Assembly (NCBI GenBank): GCA_023230485.1
Contig: JALNXG010000035.1
Location: 1 to 40,669, forward strand
Source of the DNA: Melioribacteraceae bacterium
GTDB lineage: Bacteria; Bacteroidota; Ignavibacteria; Ignavibacteriales; Melioribacteraceae
Direction: 5' to 3'
Length of the DNA stretch: 40,669 nt
In this document: positions 1 through 8,399 of the stretch, piece by piece
How positions within the stretch are numbered: the stretch's first letter is position 1
Layout: every line of letters begins with the position of its first letter
The notes under the pieces: model-generated
What the model saw: only the letters and a program-made list of their open reading frames with translations
What the model was told of the DNA's origin: nothing
Databases searched by the model: none
Program-made: the position numbers and the translations under genes

Positions 1-31
1 CGGGGAGGGATTTTCCTTCCCCGATTTTTTT
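1..31 (+). terminator. Rho-independent terminator of an upstream gene
   Basis: A GC-rich hairpin opens the window: bases 1-9 pair with 15-23 (one G-T pair) around a five-base loop, followed by seven T residues at 25-31. Stem plus T-run on the plus strand is the classic intrinsic terminator, so a plus-strand gene must end just outside the window. The hairpin could extend further left than is visible. Confidence 0.85.
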
Positions 32-55
32 AACTAAAGAGAATATAGGTGTATA

Positions 56-1108
56 ATGTTAGAAGAAAAAATGAAACTGTCAGATTTTAAGTATAATCTC
101 CCAAAAACTTCTATACCAAAATTTCCGGTTGAACCACGCGATTCAGCAAAATTATTAGTTCTCGATAAAAACACGGGCGAAATAGGACATAAATTGTTTT
201 CTGATATTGCTGATTATATGGATAAGGGAGATGTTATTGCAGTTAATCAAACTAAGGTTATGCAGGCACGTCTTTATGGCAAAAAAGAAAGAACGAATGC
301 TAAAATTGAAGTTTTTGTTTTAAGAGAATTAAATAAAGAAGAAAAAATTTGGGATGTGATAGTTGACCCGGCTAGAAAAGTAAGAATTGGCAATAGAATT
401 TATTTCAATGATAATCTATGGTGCGAAGTGATTGATAATACAACTTCACGCGGTAGGACAGTAAGATTTAATGAAGATGCCGGTGATATTTTTAAAGCGA
501 TAGAAAAGATAGGACTTACTCCCCTACCGCCTTATATAAAGAGAGATGCAGTACCTGAAGACAGAAATTCATATCAAACAATATTTGCAGAAATTGACGG
601 TTCAGTAGCAGCTCCAACTGCCGGATTACATTTCACTCCATCATTAGTAAAAAAAATTACTAAAAAAGGGATTAAAATTGTTCCGGTTATTCTTCATATC
701 GGTTTAGGCACATTTAGGCCGGTTGAAGTAGAAGACTTAACCAAACATAGAATGGACTCAGAATATTTTGAAATTCCTGATGAATCTGCGAAAATTATTA
801 ATAAAGCTTTAGAAGATAAGAAAAAAGTTTTTGTAACCGGTACAAGTTCTACAAGAGCACTTGAAAGCAGTGTTACAGCAGAAGGATTTGTAAAAGCCAA
901 TTACGGTTGGACCGATAAATTTATTTTCCCTCCATATGATTTTAAGATAGCGAAAAGATTAATTACTAATTTTCACGCTCCCGAATCAACTTTAATGATG
1001 CTTGCCGCAGCATTCGGCGGATATGATAATCTGATGAAAGCTTATAAAAAAGCATTAAAGGAAGATTATAGATTCTTAAGTTATGGCGATGCCATGCTTA
1101 TTAAATAA
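56..1108 (+). CDS. queA: S-adenosylmethionine:tRNA ribosyltransferase-isomerase
   Basis: QueA transfers and isomerises the ribosyl part of SAM onto preQ1 at the tRNA wobble base, giving epoxyqueuosine in the queuosine pathway (cytoplasm). Family motifs are present in order: SVAAPTAGLHFT (183-194), HIGLGTFRPV (214-223), GTSSTRALE (262-270), NFHAPESTLMML (305-316) and a C-terminal YRFLSYGDAMLI (338-349). The length of 350 residues is normal. The ATG at 56 has an AGGTG-like ribosome site just before it. A second ATG at 71 would give the more usual N-terminus MKLSDF, so the true start could be either. It is followed one base later by ispD. The upstream terminator at 1-31 suggests a promoter in bases 32-55, but I could not pick one out. 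Confidence 0.96.
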   Translation: MLEEKMKLSDFKYNLPKTSIPKFPVEPRDSAKLLVLDKNTGEIGHKLFSDIADYMDKGDVIAVNQTKVMQARLYGKKERTNAKIEVFVLRELNKEEKIWDVIVDPARKVRIGNRIYFNDNLWCEVIDNTTSRGRTVRFNEDAGDIFKAIEKIGLTPLPPYIKRDAVPEDRNSYQTIFAEIDGSVAAPTAGLHFTPSLVKKITKKGIKIVPVILHIGLGTFRPVEVEDLTKHRMDSEYFEIPDESAKIINKALEDKKKVFVTGTSSTRALESSVTAEGFVKANYGWTDKFIFPPYDFKIAKRLITNFHAPESTLMMLAAAFGGYDNLMKAYKKALKEDYRFLSYGDAMLIK

Positions 1109-1109
1109 T

Positions 1110-1790
1110 ATGAAAATATCTGTTATTATACCTTCAGGCGGTTTAGGGAAGCGGATTAATACTCCGCTCCCAAAGCAATATCTTAAAATATTCGGTAAAG
1201 AAATTATTGCTTACACTCTTCTCACATTTCAAAAAATTAAAGAGATTGATGAAATAATTATAGCTGCCGATCCATTCTATTTTAAACTGCTTCAAAAAAT
1301 CATTAAAAAGTATGATTTATCTAAAGTATCTTTTTTAGTTGAAGCTGGATCTGAAAGACAATACTCAGTAGAAAACGCCATTAAATTAATCAATCCAACT
1401 TCCGATAATATAGTATTGGTTCATGATGCAGTTAGACCATTGGTTTCTTCTAAGATTATTAAAGATGCTATTAAAGCTGCGATTGAACATGGCAATTCTG
1501 TTGTGGCTATCAAATCAAAAGATACTCTTCTAAAGGGTACTGATTTTGTATCTAAATATTTGGATAGGGATGAAATTTTTTACGTTCAAACCCCACAAGT
1601 ATTTAATGGAACAGATATTAGAAAAGCATTTTATAAAGCTAAAGAAGATAATTTTCTTGGAACGGATGAATCAATGTTGGTAAAAAAATGCGGAAAAAAG
1701 ATATTTATCGTAGAAGGCTCTTCACTTAATTTTAAGATAACGAATAAAGATGACCTTCATTTGTTTAAGAGTTTAGTCAAGCCAAAATAG
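1110..1790 (+). CDS. ispD: 2-C-methyl-D-erythritol 4-phosphate cytidylyltransferase
   Basis: IspD couples CTP to methylerythritol phosphate, the third step of the MEP isoprenoid pathway. Visible motifs are the nucleotide loop PSGGLGKRI (8-16), PKQY (21-24), VHDAVRP (104-110), QTPQVF (160-165), GTDES (184-188) and NFKIT (207-211). At 226 residues it is full length. I chose the ATG at 1110 because the protein then begins directly with the first beta strand (MKISVIIP). A longer reading from 1083 would overlap the end of queA by 26 bases and add nine unrelated residues. The loop has SGG where many family members have AAG; this is a mild variation. It sits one base after queA and is probably co-transcribed with it. 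Confidence 0.95.
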   Translation: MKISVIIPSGGLGKRINTPLPKQYLKIFGKEIIAYTLLTFQKIKEIDEIIIAADPFYFKLLQKIIKKYDLSKVSFLVEAGSERQYSVENAIKLINPTSDNIVLVHDAVRPLVSSKIIKDAIKAAIEHGNSVVAIKSKDTLLKGTDFVSKYLDRDEIFYVQTPQVFNGTDIRKAFYKAKEDNFLGTDESMLVKKCGKKIFIVEGSSLNFKITNKDDLHLFKSLVKPK

Positions 1791-1866
1791 TGCAATAATA
1801 TTCCATTGTATTATAGACTAAATTTCTATAAATTAGAAAGAATATATAACTTATATAGAATAAAAT
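1791..1866 (+). promoter_or_regulatory. Intergenic leader of plsY with two small inverted repeats
   Basis: This 76-base gap is the only real break between ispD and plsY. It holds two short inverted repeats: TTTCTA/TAGAAA at 1823-1828 and 1834-1839, and TATATAA/TTATATA at 1843-1849 and 1851-1857 around a single C. They are AT-rich and could be chance, or an operator or promoter for the plsY-gpsA-recG run. No T-run that would mark a terminator for ispD is seen. Confidence 0.2.
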
Positions 1867-2532
1867 ATGCTCAATTTAATAGTAGTAGTAATTCTTGCAT
1901 ACTTAGCAGGTTCGATACCGACAAGTATTATAGTAAGTAAAATAGTAAAAGGAATTGATATACGTGATTTCGGAAGCGGAAACGCTGGTGGAACCAACGT
2001 ATTCAGAGTTATGGGCTGGAAATATGGTGTTTTAGTTATTTTACTTGATGCACTTAAAGGTGCATTAGCTGTAATAATTATTGCCCGTCTATATTTAGAC
2101 AATTTTCCATTCGCAAATGTTACACCATTTGACGATTTTACTTTAGTTCAAATTTTTTGTGGAATTGCAGCAGTAGTGGGACATATTTGGACAGTCTTTG
2201 CCGGATTCAAAGGCGGAAAAGGTATTGCTACTGCTTTGGGATTTTTAATTACAATTATTACTGTGGATATGCTTTTAGCATTAGCTGTTTTCTTTGTAGT
2301 AGTTTATTTATCCAAATATATCTCTTTAGGTTCAATATCTGCAGCTATCTCAGTTCCACTAATTCTTGTAGTTAGAGAAAATTTATTTCATGCTGAAATT
2401 AGCGGTTATCATACAATACTTCCCTTTTCCATTATAACTGTTCTACTTGTAATTTATACACATAGAGCAAATATTGATAGGCTGATAAAAGGAAGCGAAA
2501 GAAAAATATCTTTATCAAAAAAGAAAAGCTAA
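1867..2532 (+). CDS. plsY: Glycerol-3-phosphate acyltransferase PlsY
   Basis: PlsY is an integral membrane enzyme that moves the acyl group of acyl-phosphate to glycerol-3-phosphate, making lysophosphatidate. The three signature segments are present: GSIPTS (15-20), FGSGNAGGTNV (35-45) and GHIWTVFAGFKGGKGIAT (105-122). Hydrophobic segments at about 3-22, 52-72, 95-115, 122-146 and 180-202 fit the expected topology. The length of 221 is normal and the tail is basic (KGSERKISLSKKKS). Its stop codon abuts the ATG of gpsA with no gap, so the enzyme that makes glycerol-3-phosphate and the one that uses it are translated together. Confidence 0.96.
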   Translation: MLNLIVVVILAYLAGSIPTSIIVSKIVKGIDIRDFGSGNAGGTNVFRVMGWKYGVLVILLDALKGALAVIIIARLYLDNFPFANVTPFDDFTLVQIFCGIAAVVGHIWTVFAGFKGGKGIATALGFLITIITVDMLLALAVFFVVVYLSKYISLGSISAAISVPLILVVRENLFHAEISGYHTILPFSIITVLLVIYTHRANIDRLIKGSERKISLSKKKS

Positions 2533-3531
2533 ATGAAAATTTCTGTATTAGGTGCCGGTGGGTGGGGAACAACCCTCGCCATCCTTCTTCATAATAATGG
2601 GCATAACGTTGATATATGGGAATACAAAAAAAGTTATGCTAAAACCATGCACAAAGCACGGGAGAATAAATTATATCTACCCGGTGTGTCCATACCAAAA
2701 GAAATTAATATTACACACGATTTAGAAGAAGCTTCCAACAATAAACACATGCTTGTCATTGCTGTGCCCACGCAATTTATTCGTTCTGTTATGCATGAAC
2801 TCCGTAAATATGATTTTAAGAATACTACCTTTATAAGTGTGTCTAAAGGAATTGAAAAACATACGCTAATGACTGTATCAAATATTATTAAAGACGAGTT
2901 ACCCGGACTTGCGAGTTCAAATATAGGTGTGCTTTCCGGACCTAGCCATGCAGAAGAAGTAAGTAAAAAAATCCCTACTGCAGTTGTTTCCGCATCGGAA
3001 GATTTAGAAACCGCTAAAATGATTCAAAATGCTTTTATGAATTCATATTTTAGAGTTTATCATTCGGATGATATGCTTGGTGTAGAATATGGTGGTGCAT
3101 TAAAAAATGTAATTGCAATCGGTGCAGGGATTGTTGATGGTGCTGGATTTGGAGATAATACAAAAGCGGCAATAATGACACGAGGAATAGCAGAAATTTC
3201 TCGTCTCGGAATTTCACTTGGTGCAAAACCGGAGACTTTTTCGGGACTTTCAGGTATGGGCGATCTTATAGTAACTTGTATGAGTAAGCATAGCCGTAAT
3301 AGATTCGTTGGAGAGCAGATCGGAAAAGGAAAGAAATTAAAAAATGTAATTGAAAGTATGAATATGGTTGCCGAAGGTGTGGAAACATGTAAATCAGTTT
3401 ACAAACTTACTACCGAACATAATATTTTAGCTCCTATCTGTCATGGAGTATATGAAATTCTCTTTGAAGAAAAAGATCCCATCAAATCAACTTACGAATT
3501 AATGACTCGGGACATGAAGTCTGAGCATTAA
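2533..3531 (+). CDS. gpsA: Glycerol-3-phosphate dehydrogenase [NAD(P)+]
   Basis: GpsA reduces dihydroxyacetone phosphate to sn-glycerol-3-phosphate for phospholipid synthesis. It starts with the Rossmann fingerprint GAGGWGTT (7-14). Further signatures are LSGPSHAEE (134-142), VEYGGALKN with the expected catalytic lysine at 191, GDNTKAAIMTRG (207-218) and LSGMGDLIVTC (239-249). It is full length at 332 residues. It begins immediately after the plsY stop codon and ends two bases before recG, so it belongs to the same operon. Confidence 0.96.
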   Translation: MKISVLGAGGWGTTLAILLHNNGHNVDIWEYKKSYAKTMHKARENKLYLPGVSIPKEINITHDLEEASNNKHMLVIAVPTQFIRSVMHELRKYDFKNTTFISVSKGIEKHTLMTVSNIIKDELPGLASSNIGVLSGPSHAEEVSKKIPTAVVSASEDLETAKMIQNAFMNSYFRVYHSDDMLGVEYGGALKNVIAIGAGIVDGAGFGDNTKAAIMTRGIAEISRLGISLGAKPETFSGLSGMGDLIVTCMSKHSRNRFVGEQIGKGKKLKNVIESMNMVAEGVETCKSVYKLTTEHNILAPICHGVYEILFEEKDPIKSTYELMTRDMKSEH

Positions 3532-3533
3532 TT

Positions 3534-5711
3534 ATGGCTTCCGAATTAGATAAATCAGTCCAATACCTTAAATCAATCGGTCAAAAGCGCGCTGAATCAT
3601 TTTCTAAAATCGGTATTAATACTGTAAAGGATCTCCTTTTTTATTTCCCATCAAAATACTTAGACCGCTCAACTATTTTAAATTCGGTTAAAGTCTATGA
3701 TTATATATTGGATGGTTATGCCGGGGAAGTAACAATAGTCGGTGAAGTTTATGATAAAGAAGTAAAAAGATTCGGCAAGAAAACAATCCTTACGATTATT
3801 TTCAAAGATAGTACTGGTTTTTTTGAAGCGACTTGGTTTCAAGCCGTTTCTTACTTTAAGGATATGTTTAAGGAAGGCGATTCTTTTGCTATTTCGGGTA
3901 AGCCACAGGTAAATAAATTTCATAAGTTGCAATTCGTTCATCCCGATTTTGATCGACTTGGGAAAACTGAATCGGATGATTTCCTTCATACAGGTAAAAT
4001 TATTCCTTTTTATCGAATACCTGGTGAGCTTAGGAAAACTAGCTTCGGTGATTTCTCTATACGTAAATTAATTCATTCAGTTGTAGAGAATTATGCAGAT
4101 TTAATTACTGAATCGCTTCCCGATTTTATTATTGGTGAACAGAAATTATTATCATTGAAAGAAACAGTTAAAAACTCTCACTTCCCTGTAAGCAATGAAA
4201 TTCTAGAAGAAACAAGACGCAGATTAAAATTTGAAGAGCTGTTTTATTTTGAATGTCTCGTTGCAATTAGAAAAAAACTACACGATAATATAAAAAAAGA
4301 ATCGATAGCAAAATTAGATACAAATTATGCGAATGATTTCGTAAAAAAACTTTCGTTTAAGCTTACTAATGATCAAAAAAAATCTTTAAACGAAATTAAA
4401 GAAGATTTAGAAAGTCAAAAGCCGATGAACCGATTGCTTCAAGGAGACGTTGGTAGCGGCAAGACAATTGTCTCTTTAATATCTATCCTAATGATGTGCA
4501 AAAGTGGCTACCAATGCGCTTTAATGGTCCCTACGGAGATTCTGGCTGATCAACACTTTCGAGTTATATCTAAACTGCTTGATGGATTAGGATTGAAAAT
4601 TGAACTCCTTCTCGGTGGTCAGTTATCTAAGAAAAGAAAAGCAATTTTAGAATCGATTAAATCAGGAGAAGCAAATATTGTAATTGGAACTCATGCACTA
4701 ATAGAAGGTAATGTCGAGTTCCACAATCTCGGACTTATAGTAATTGATGAACAGCATCGCTTTGGTGTCATGCAAAGAGGTACATTAATAAAAAAAGGGA
4801 CTATACCAAACGTATTAATCATGACTGCTACTCCAATTCCTAGAACATTGACAATGACAATTTATGGAGACCTTGATGTTTCCATTATAAAGGCGATGCC
4901 ACAAAATAGAAAACCAATTAAAACAGCTCTCAGAGGCGAAAGCAAACTCCCTGAAATTTATAAATTCGTTATACAAAAGAAAGAAGAGGGATATCAATCA
5001 TTCATTGTTTATCCATTAGTAGAAGAATCCGAAAAGCTAACTCTAAAAGCAGCCGAGACTTATTACGTATCACTTAAAGAAGAATATTTATCAGGATTAT
5101 CTATTGGATTAGTTCATGGAAGAATGAATTGGAAGGAAAAAGAATCTGTAATGTTCGATTTTCTTAATAAGAAATTTGACGTTCTGGTTTCTACAACGGT
5201 TATTGAAGTTGGAATTGATATTCCTGATGCAAATATCATCATTATTAATGATGCTCATAGATTTGGATTATCACAATTGCATCAATTAAGAGGAAGAGTT
5301 GGTAGAAGTGATCAGCAAGGTTACTGCATTTTGATTACAGAAGATTCACTTGCAAATTCCGGATTCGCTTCTAATTTTGATCTTAATTATTTATCCGAAA
5401 GAGAGATAGAAAAATATAAAACATTTATCAGACTTCATTCTATGGTTCAACATACTAGCGGATTTAAACTTTCTGAAATTGATTTGAAACTAAGAGGTCC
5501 CGGTGATATCTTCAGCACTCAACAAAGCGGTCTGCCTAATCTCATTTACACTGATGTAACAACCGATATCGAGCTTATAGAAGCGGCTAAGAGCCATGCC
5601 TTCAAAATCATCTCGAACGATCCTTCCTTAAGAAAAAGGGAAAATTCTCTCATCAAAACCACTCTGAAAAAAAATTATGCTCAACATTTAGTGATTAGTA
5701 ACATTGCTTAA
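3534..5711 (+). CDS. recG: ATP-dependent DNA helicase RecG
   Basis: RecG remodels stalled replication forks and Holliday junctions. The N-terminal part (about 1-250) carries a helix-hairpin-like segment (YLKSIGQKRAESFSKIGI) and the OB-fold wedge domain (about 65-140). The superfamily-2 helicase core follows: Walker A GDVGSGKT (304-311), DEQH box (405-408), TATPIPRTL (431-439), TTVIEVGIDIP (554-564) and QLRGRVGRS (584-592). At 725 residues it is slightly longer than the E. coli protein, as is common outside proteobacteria. Start ATG at 3534, two bases after gpsA. It ends in an A-rich run and is followed by a 57-base gap before the ATP-grasp operon. Confidence 0.96.
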   Translation: MASELDKSVQYLKSIGQKRAESFSKIGINTVKDLLFYFPSKYLDRSTILNSVKVYDYILDGYAGEVTIVGEVYDKEVKRFGKKTILTIIFKDSTGFFEATWFQAVSYFKDMFKEGDSFAISGKPQVNKFHKLQFVHPDFDRLGKTESDDFLHTGKIIPFYRIPGELRKTSFGDFSIRKLIHSVVENYADLITESLPDFIIGEQKLLSLKETVKNSHFPVSNEILEETRRRLKFEELFYFECLVAIRKKLHDNIKKESIAKLDTNYANDFVKKLSFKLTNDQKKSLNEIKEDLESQKPMNRLLQGDVGSGKTIVSLISILMMCKSGYQCALMVPTEILADQHFRVISKLLDGLGLKIELLLGGQLSKKRKAILESIKSGEANIVIGTHALIEGNVEFHNLGLIVIDEQHRFGVMQRGTLIKKGTIPNVLIMTATPIPRTLTMTIYGDLDVSIIKAMPQNRKPIKTALRGESKLPEIYKFVIQKKEEGYQSFIVYPLVEESEKLTLKAAETYYVSLKEEYLSGLSIGLVHGRMNWKEKESVMFDFLNKKFDVLVSTTVIEVGIDIPDANIIIINDAHRFGLSQLHQLRGRVGRSDQQGYCILITEDSLANSGFASNFDLNYLSEREIEKYKTFIRLHSMVQHTSGFKLSEIDLKLRGPGDIFSTQQSGLPNLIYTDVTTDIELIEAAKSHAFKIISNDPSLRKRENSLIKTTLKKNYAQHLVISNIA

Positions 5712-5747
5712 AAAAAAAGAATAACATTTTTATTAAGTAGTGTTGCA

Positions 5748-5753
5748 TATAAT
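5748..5753 (+). promoter_or_regulatory. Candidate -10 element of the ATP-grasp/KamA operon
   Basis: A perfect TATAAT hexamer lies in the gap between recG and the four-gene operon. The -35 region at the right distance (about 5725-5730) is only weakly matched. Transcription from here would begin near 5760. That leaves almost no leader before the annotated TTG/GTG codons at 5769-5772 and bears on where translation really starts. Confidence 0.3.
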
Positions 5754-5768
5754 TTTTAAAACATTATA

Positions 5769-6881
5769 TTGGTGGAAAATTTTTTAAAATTTTTTTTAGG
5801 AATTTATATTAATTCATATCTACCAAATAAAAAAATTAAAGTAGCTCTCACTTATAATCTCAAACCCGAAGTTCAAGAAAACTTCGAACCGGATAACTTT
5901 CCCAAAAATTCAACCGACCAAAAATTTGATGATAAATATGCAGAGTGGGATACTTTGACGACGATAACTGCCGTTAAAAATGCTTTGGAACTCTATCATG
6001 AAGTTGTAATGATTGAGGCAGATATAAATGCCTATAACAAATTTAGAACCGAGCAACCTGATATAGTTTTTAATATAGCTGAAGGTGTAAATGGTATAAG
6101 CAGAGAAGCCCAAATACCTGCTATACTTGATCTTCTTTCAATCCCTTATTCAGGTTCAAATCCCCTTACTTTATCATTATGCCTTGATAAGGCGAGGACA
6201 AAAGAAATTTTATTCTACCATAATATTCCCACATCAAAATTCCTAAAAGTAAAATCTTTAGATGATCTACAAAATTTTAATTTGAAATTCCCTGTAATCT
6301 TGAAACCGTTAGGTGAAGGATCAAGTAAGGGGATTTTTAACTCGTCATTTATTTCAGAAAACAATGAATTGAAAGAACGCTTAGGCGAAATGCTTTTACA
6401 ATATGAACAGCCATTTATTATTGAAGAGTATCTACCGGGAAGAGAATTTACTGTGGCTATTTTAGGTAATGATGAAGAGATCACTGTTCTTCCGATAGTT
6501 GAAATTAATTTTTCCGAATTACCTGAAGGGATTGTACCTATTTATTCTTATGAAGCTAAATGGGTACTTGATACCAAAGCCAATCCTCTGGATATTTTTA
6601 CATGCCCCGCTAAGTTAGATGAAATAACCGAAAAAAGAATTAATGAAATCGTATTAAAGACATACAAAGTTCTTGAATGTAGAGATTGGAGTAGAATTGA
6701 TGTCAGATTAGATTCAGATGGAATTCCGAATATAATAGAGGTCAATCCATTACCGGGTATTTTACCTGACGTTGATGATAATTCATGTTTCCCTAAGGCA
6801 GCACGTGCCGCCGGATATAATTATGAAGAGATGATTAATTCAGTCTTATTCGCTGCGGCGAAAAGAAATAAACTTTTATGA
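5769..6881 (+). CDS. D-Ala-D-Ala-ligase-like ATP-grasp ligase, first of a tandem pair
   Basis: An ATP-grasp carboxylate-amine ligase of the D-alanine-D-alanine ligase (Ddl) fold. Such enzymes activate a carboxylate with ATP and join it to an amine. Motifs (numbered from 5769): FNIAEGVNG (101-109, where Ddl has its HGxxGEDG segment), LDKARTKEIL (139-148), the nucleotide-binding LKPLGEGSSKGI (178-189), EEYLPGREFTVAIL (219-232) and the metal triad D311, E324, N326 with the same spacing as Ddl. It lacks the Ddl HG signature, so a true cell-wall ligase is unlikely and another amino-acid ligase is more probable. The start is uncertain: no ATG lies near the 5' end. Candidates are TTG 5769, GTG 5772, or ATT 5808, which has AGGA at 5798-5801. 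Its stop overlaps the ATG of the next gene (ATGA). Confidence 0.85.
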   Translation: MVENFLKFFLGIYINSYLPNKKIKVALTYNLKPEVQENFEPDNFPKNSTDQKFDDKYAEWDTLTTITAVKNALELYHEVVMIEADINAYNKFRTEQPDIVFNIAEGVNGISREAQIPAILDLLSIPYSGSNPLTLSLCLDKARTKEILFYHNIPTSKFLKVKSLDDLQNFNLKFPVILKPLGEGSSKGIFNSSFISENNELKERLGEMLLQYEQPFIIEEYLPGREFTVAILGNDEEITVLPIVEINFSELPEGIVPIYSYEAKWVLDTKANPLDIFTCPAKLDEITEKRINEIVLKTYKVLECRDWSRIDVRLDSDGIPNIIEVNPLPGILPDVDDNSCFPKAARAAGYNYEEMINSVLFAAAKRNKLL

Positions 6882-7918
6882 AACTCAATTTTCGTGTTCT
6901 TATTTGTTATAATGAGCCTTTTGCCTTATACCAAAATTATCTTGGCAAAGAGCTTGAATCGGGTTCAGAGATTTTAGATTTATCGGAAAGAAATTTTTTA
7001 TCTCAGCTGAATTCCACTAAAAAACTTCTTTCTAAAAGATTTAAATCCGTGAAAGCACTTGCTATCGGAGGCGATTTAGTAAAAAGTATTTCTGAAATTA
7101 AAGAACTTTCTCCTGATATAATAGTAAATTTTGTTGAAACGATCGAGGGCAAGTCAAATTTTGAAAGCTACTTCGCCGGTTTATACGAGATTCTTGGAAT
7201 CGCTTATACCGGAAATACACCTATGGCTTTGGAAAATTGTCTTTATAAATCGAGGACGAAACAAATCTTGACTTCCTTCGATATCAATACTCCAAGATTT
7301 ATAAAATTAGAGAGCAATGGAAAATTATCTAAATTAAAATTTGATTTGAAGTTTCCGATCATTGTTAAACTTCTGAATGAAGATGCTAGTATTGGCATTT
7401 CGGAAAATTCGGTGGTTTATACATTTGAAAATTTATTAAAGAGAGTAAAATACTTAAAAAATAATTTCAATCAGCCAATGCTAATTGAAGAATATATTGA
7501 TGGACGAGAATTTAATGTAGCAATTCTTGGGGAAGAGCTTTTACCGATTTCAGAGATTGTTTTTGAATCATTACCGGATCATTTACCTAAAATTGTTACT
7601 TACGAGGCAAAATGGTCAGAGGATAGTATTTATTATAAAAATACAGTCCCGAAATGTCCGGCGAATATAAAAACCGGAATTAGAAAACGATTAGAGAAAA
7701 CGGCTTATGAAGCATATAGAGCGCTCGAATGCCGTGATTATGCAAGAGTCGATATAAGATTGAGTAAAAAAAATGTTCCATTTGTTATAGAGGTGAATCC
7801 GAATCCTGATGTGTCTTCTGATGCAGGGTTTGCTAGAGCAGCAAGGGCTGCCGGAATTAATTATGAAGAGTTACTTTTTAGAATTGCAATGCTTGCAGCT
7901 AATAGGATAAAGAAATGA
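6878..7918 (+). CDS. D-Ala-D-Ala-ligase-like ATP-grasp ligase, second of a tandem pair
   Basis: A paralogue of the preceding gene. Both share LYKSRTKQIL/LDKARTKEIL, EEY.xGREFxVAILG, a YEAKW segment followed by a CPA motif, an ALECRD/VLECRD segment, and a C-terminal AARAAGxNYEE. The metal triad is D292, E305, N307. The nucleotide loop is diverged: VKLLNEDASIGI (163-174), where the first protein has LKPLGEGSSKGI, so ATP handling or substrate may differ. The N-terminal 80 residues resemble the first protein only weakly, suggesting a different first substrate. It starts inside the stop of the first ligase and ends inside the ATG of the GNAT gene, so the three are translationally coupled. The product is unknown: either two successive ligations or a heteromeric enzyme is possible. 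Confidence 0.82.
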   Translation: MKLNFRVLICYNEPFALYQNYLGKELESGSEILDLSERNFLSQLNSTKKLLSKRFKSVKALAIGGDLVKSISEIKELSPDIIVNFVETIEGKSNFESYFAGLYEILGIAYTGNTPMALENCLYKSRTKQILTSFDINTPRFIKLESNGKLSKLKFDLKFPIIVKLLNEDASIGISENSVVYTFENLLKRVKYLKNNFNQPMLIEEYIDGREFNVAILGEELLPISEIVFESLPDHLPKIVTYEAKWSEDSIYYKNTVPKCPANIKTGIRKRLEKTAYEAYRALECRDYARVDIRLSKKNVPFVIEVNPNPDVSSDAGFARAARAAGINYEELLFRIAMLAANRIKK

Positions 7919-8388
7919 TCAGAGACTTTCAAAAGGACGACCGTGATTCTATTGAATCAATGATTCAAAGAATTGATAATTTTACTCATGAAGAAAAACT
8001 AATTGCACTCGAATTAATTGACGACAAAGTTTTAAATGGCGATAAAAGCCATTATACAATTTATGTATATATGAAAGATTTGAAATTAATAGGCTACTAT
8101 TGCATTGGTTTGAGACCCTTAACCGATGGCGTTTATGATATTTATTGGATAGTAACCGATCCGGATTTTAGAAAAGAAGGTGCCGGAAAAAATTTGCTTG
8201 AACATGCTGAAAATTTTGTAAAAGAAAGAAATGGGAGGTGGATTTTGGCAGAGACATCATCAACTGACAAATATATCGCAACCCAAAAATTTTACTTAAG
8301 AAACAAATACACAATTGTCTCTGAGATTAAAGATTTCTATAAACTCCATGATGATTTGATGGTATTTGGAAAATATATAATAACATAA
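7915..8388 (+). CDS. GNAT-family N-acetyltransferase
   Basis: A single-domain GNAT acyltransferase of 157 residues. The central strand VYDIYWIVTDPDFRKEGAGK holds the acetyl-CoA pyrophosphate loop R-K-E-G-A-G (86-91) of motif A. The later segment AETSSTDKYIATQKFYLRNKY (about 112-132) is the usual motif B region leading to the C-terminal tyrosine-rich strand. It is much shorter than the roughly 270-residue beta-lysine acetyltransferases (AblB/YodP), so I do not assign it to that family. It is embedded by ATGA overlap after the second ligase and lies 11 bases before the aminomutase. It probably acylates an amine made or used by the cluster, but the substrate is inferred only from context. Confidence 0.85.
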   Translation: MIRDFQKDDRDSIESMIQRIDNFTHEEKLIALELIDDKVLNGDKSHYTIYVYMKDLKLIGYYCIGLRPLTDGVYDIYWIVTDPDFRKEGAGKNLLEHAENFVKERNGRWILAETSSTDKYIATQKFYLRNKYTIVSEIKDFYKLHDDLMVFGKYIIT

Positions 8389-8399
8389 AGGGTTATAAA

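Noticed and set aside
5769..7918. The two ATP-grasp genes as cell-wall D-Ala-D-Ala ligases
   Set aside because: The Ddl HG...GEDG signature is replaced and the operon partner is a lysine-type aminomutase and a GNAT, not mur genes.
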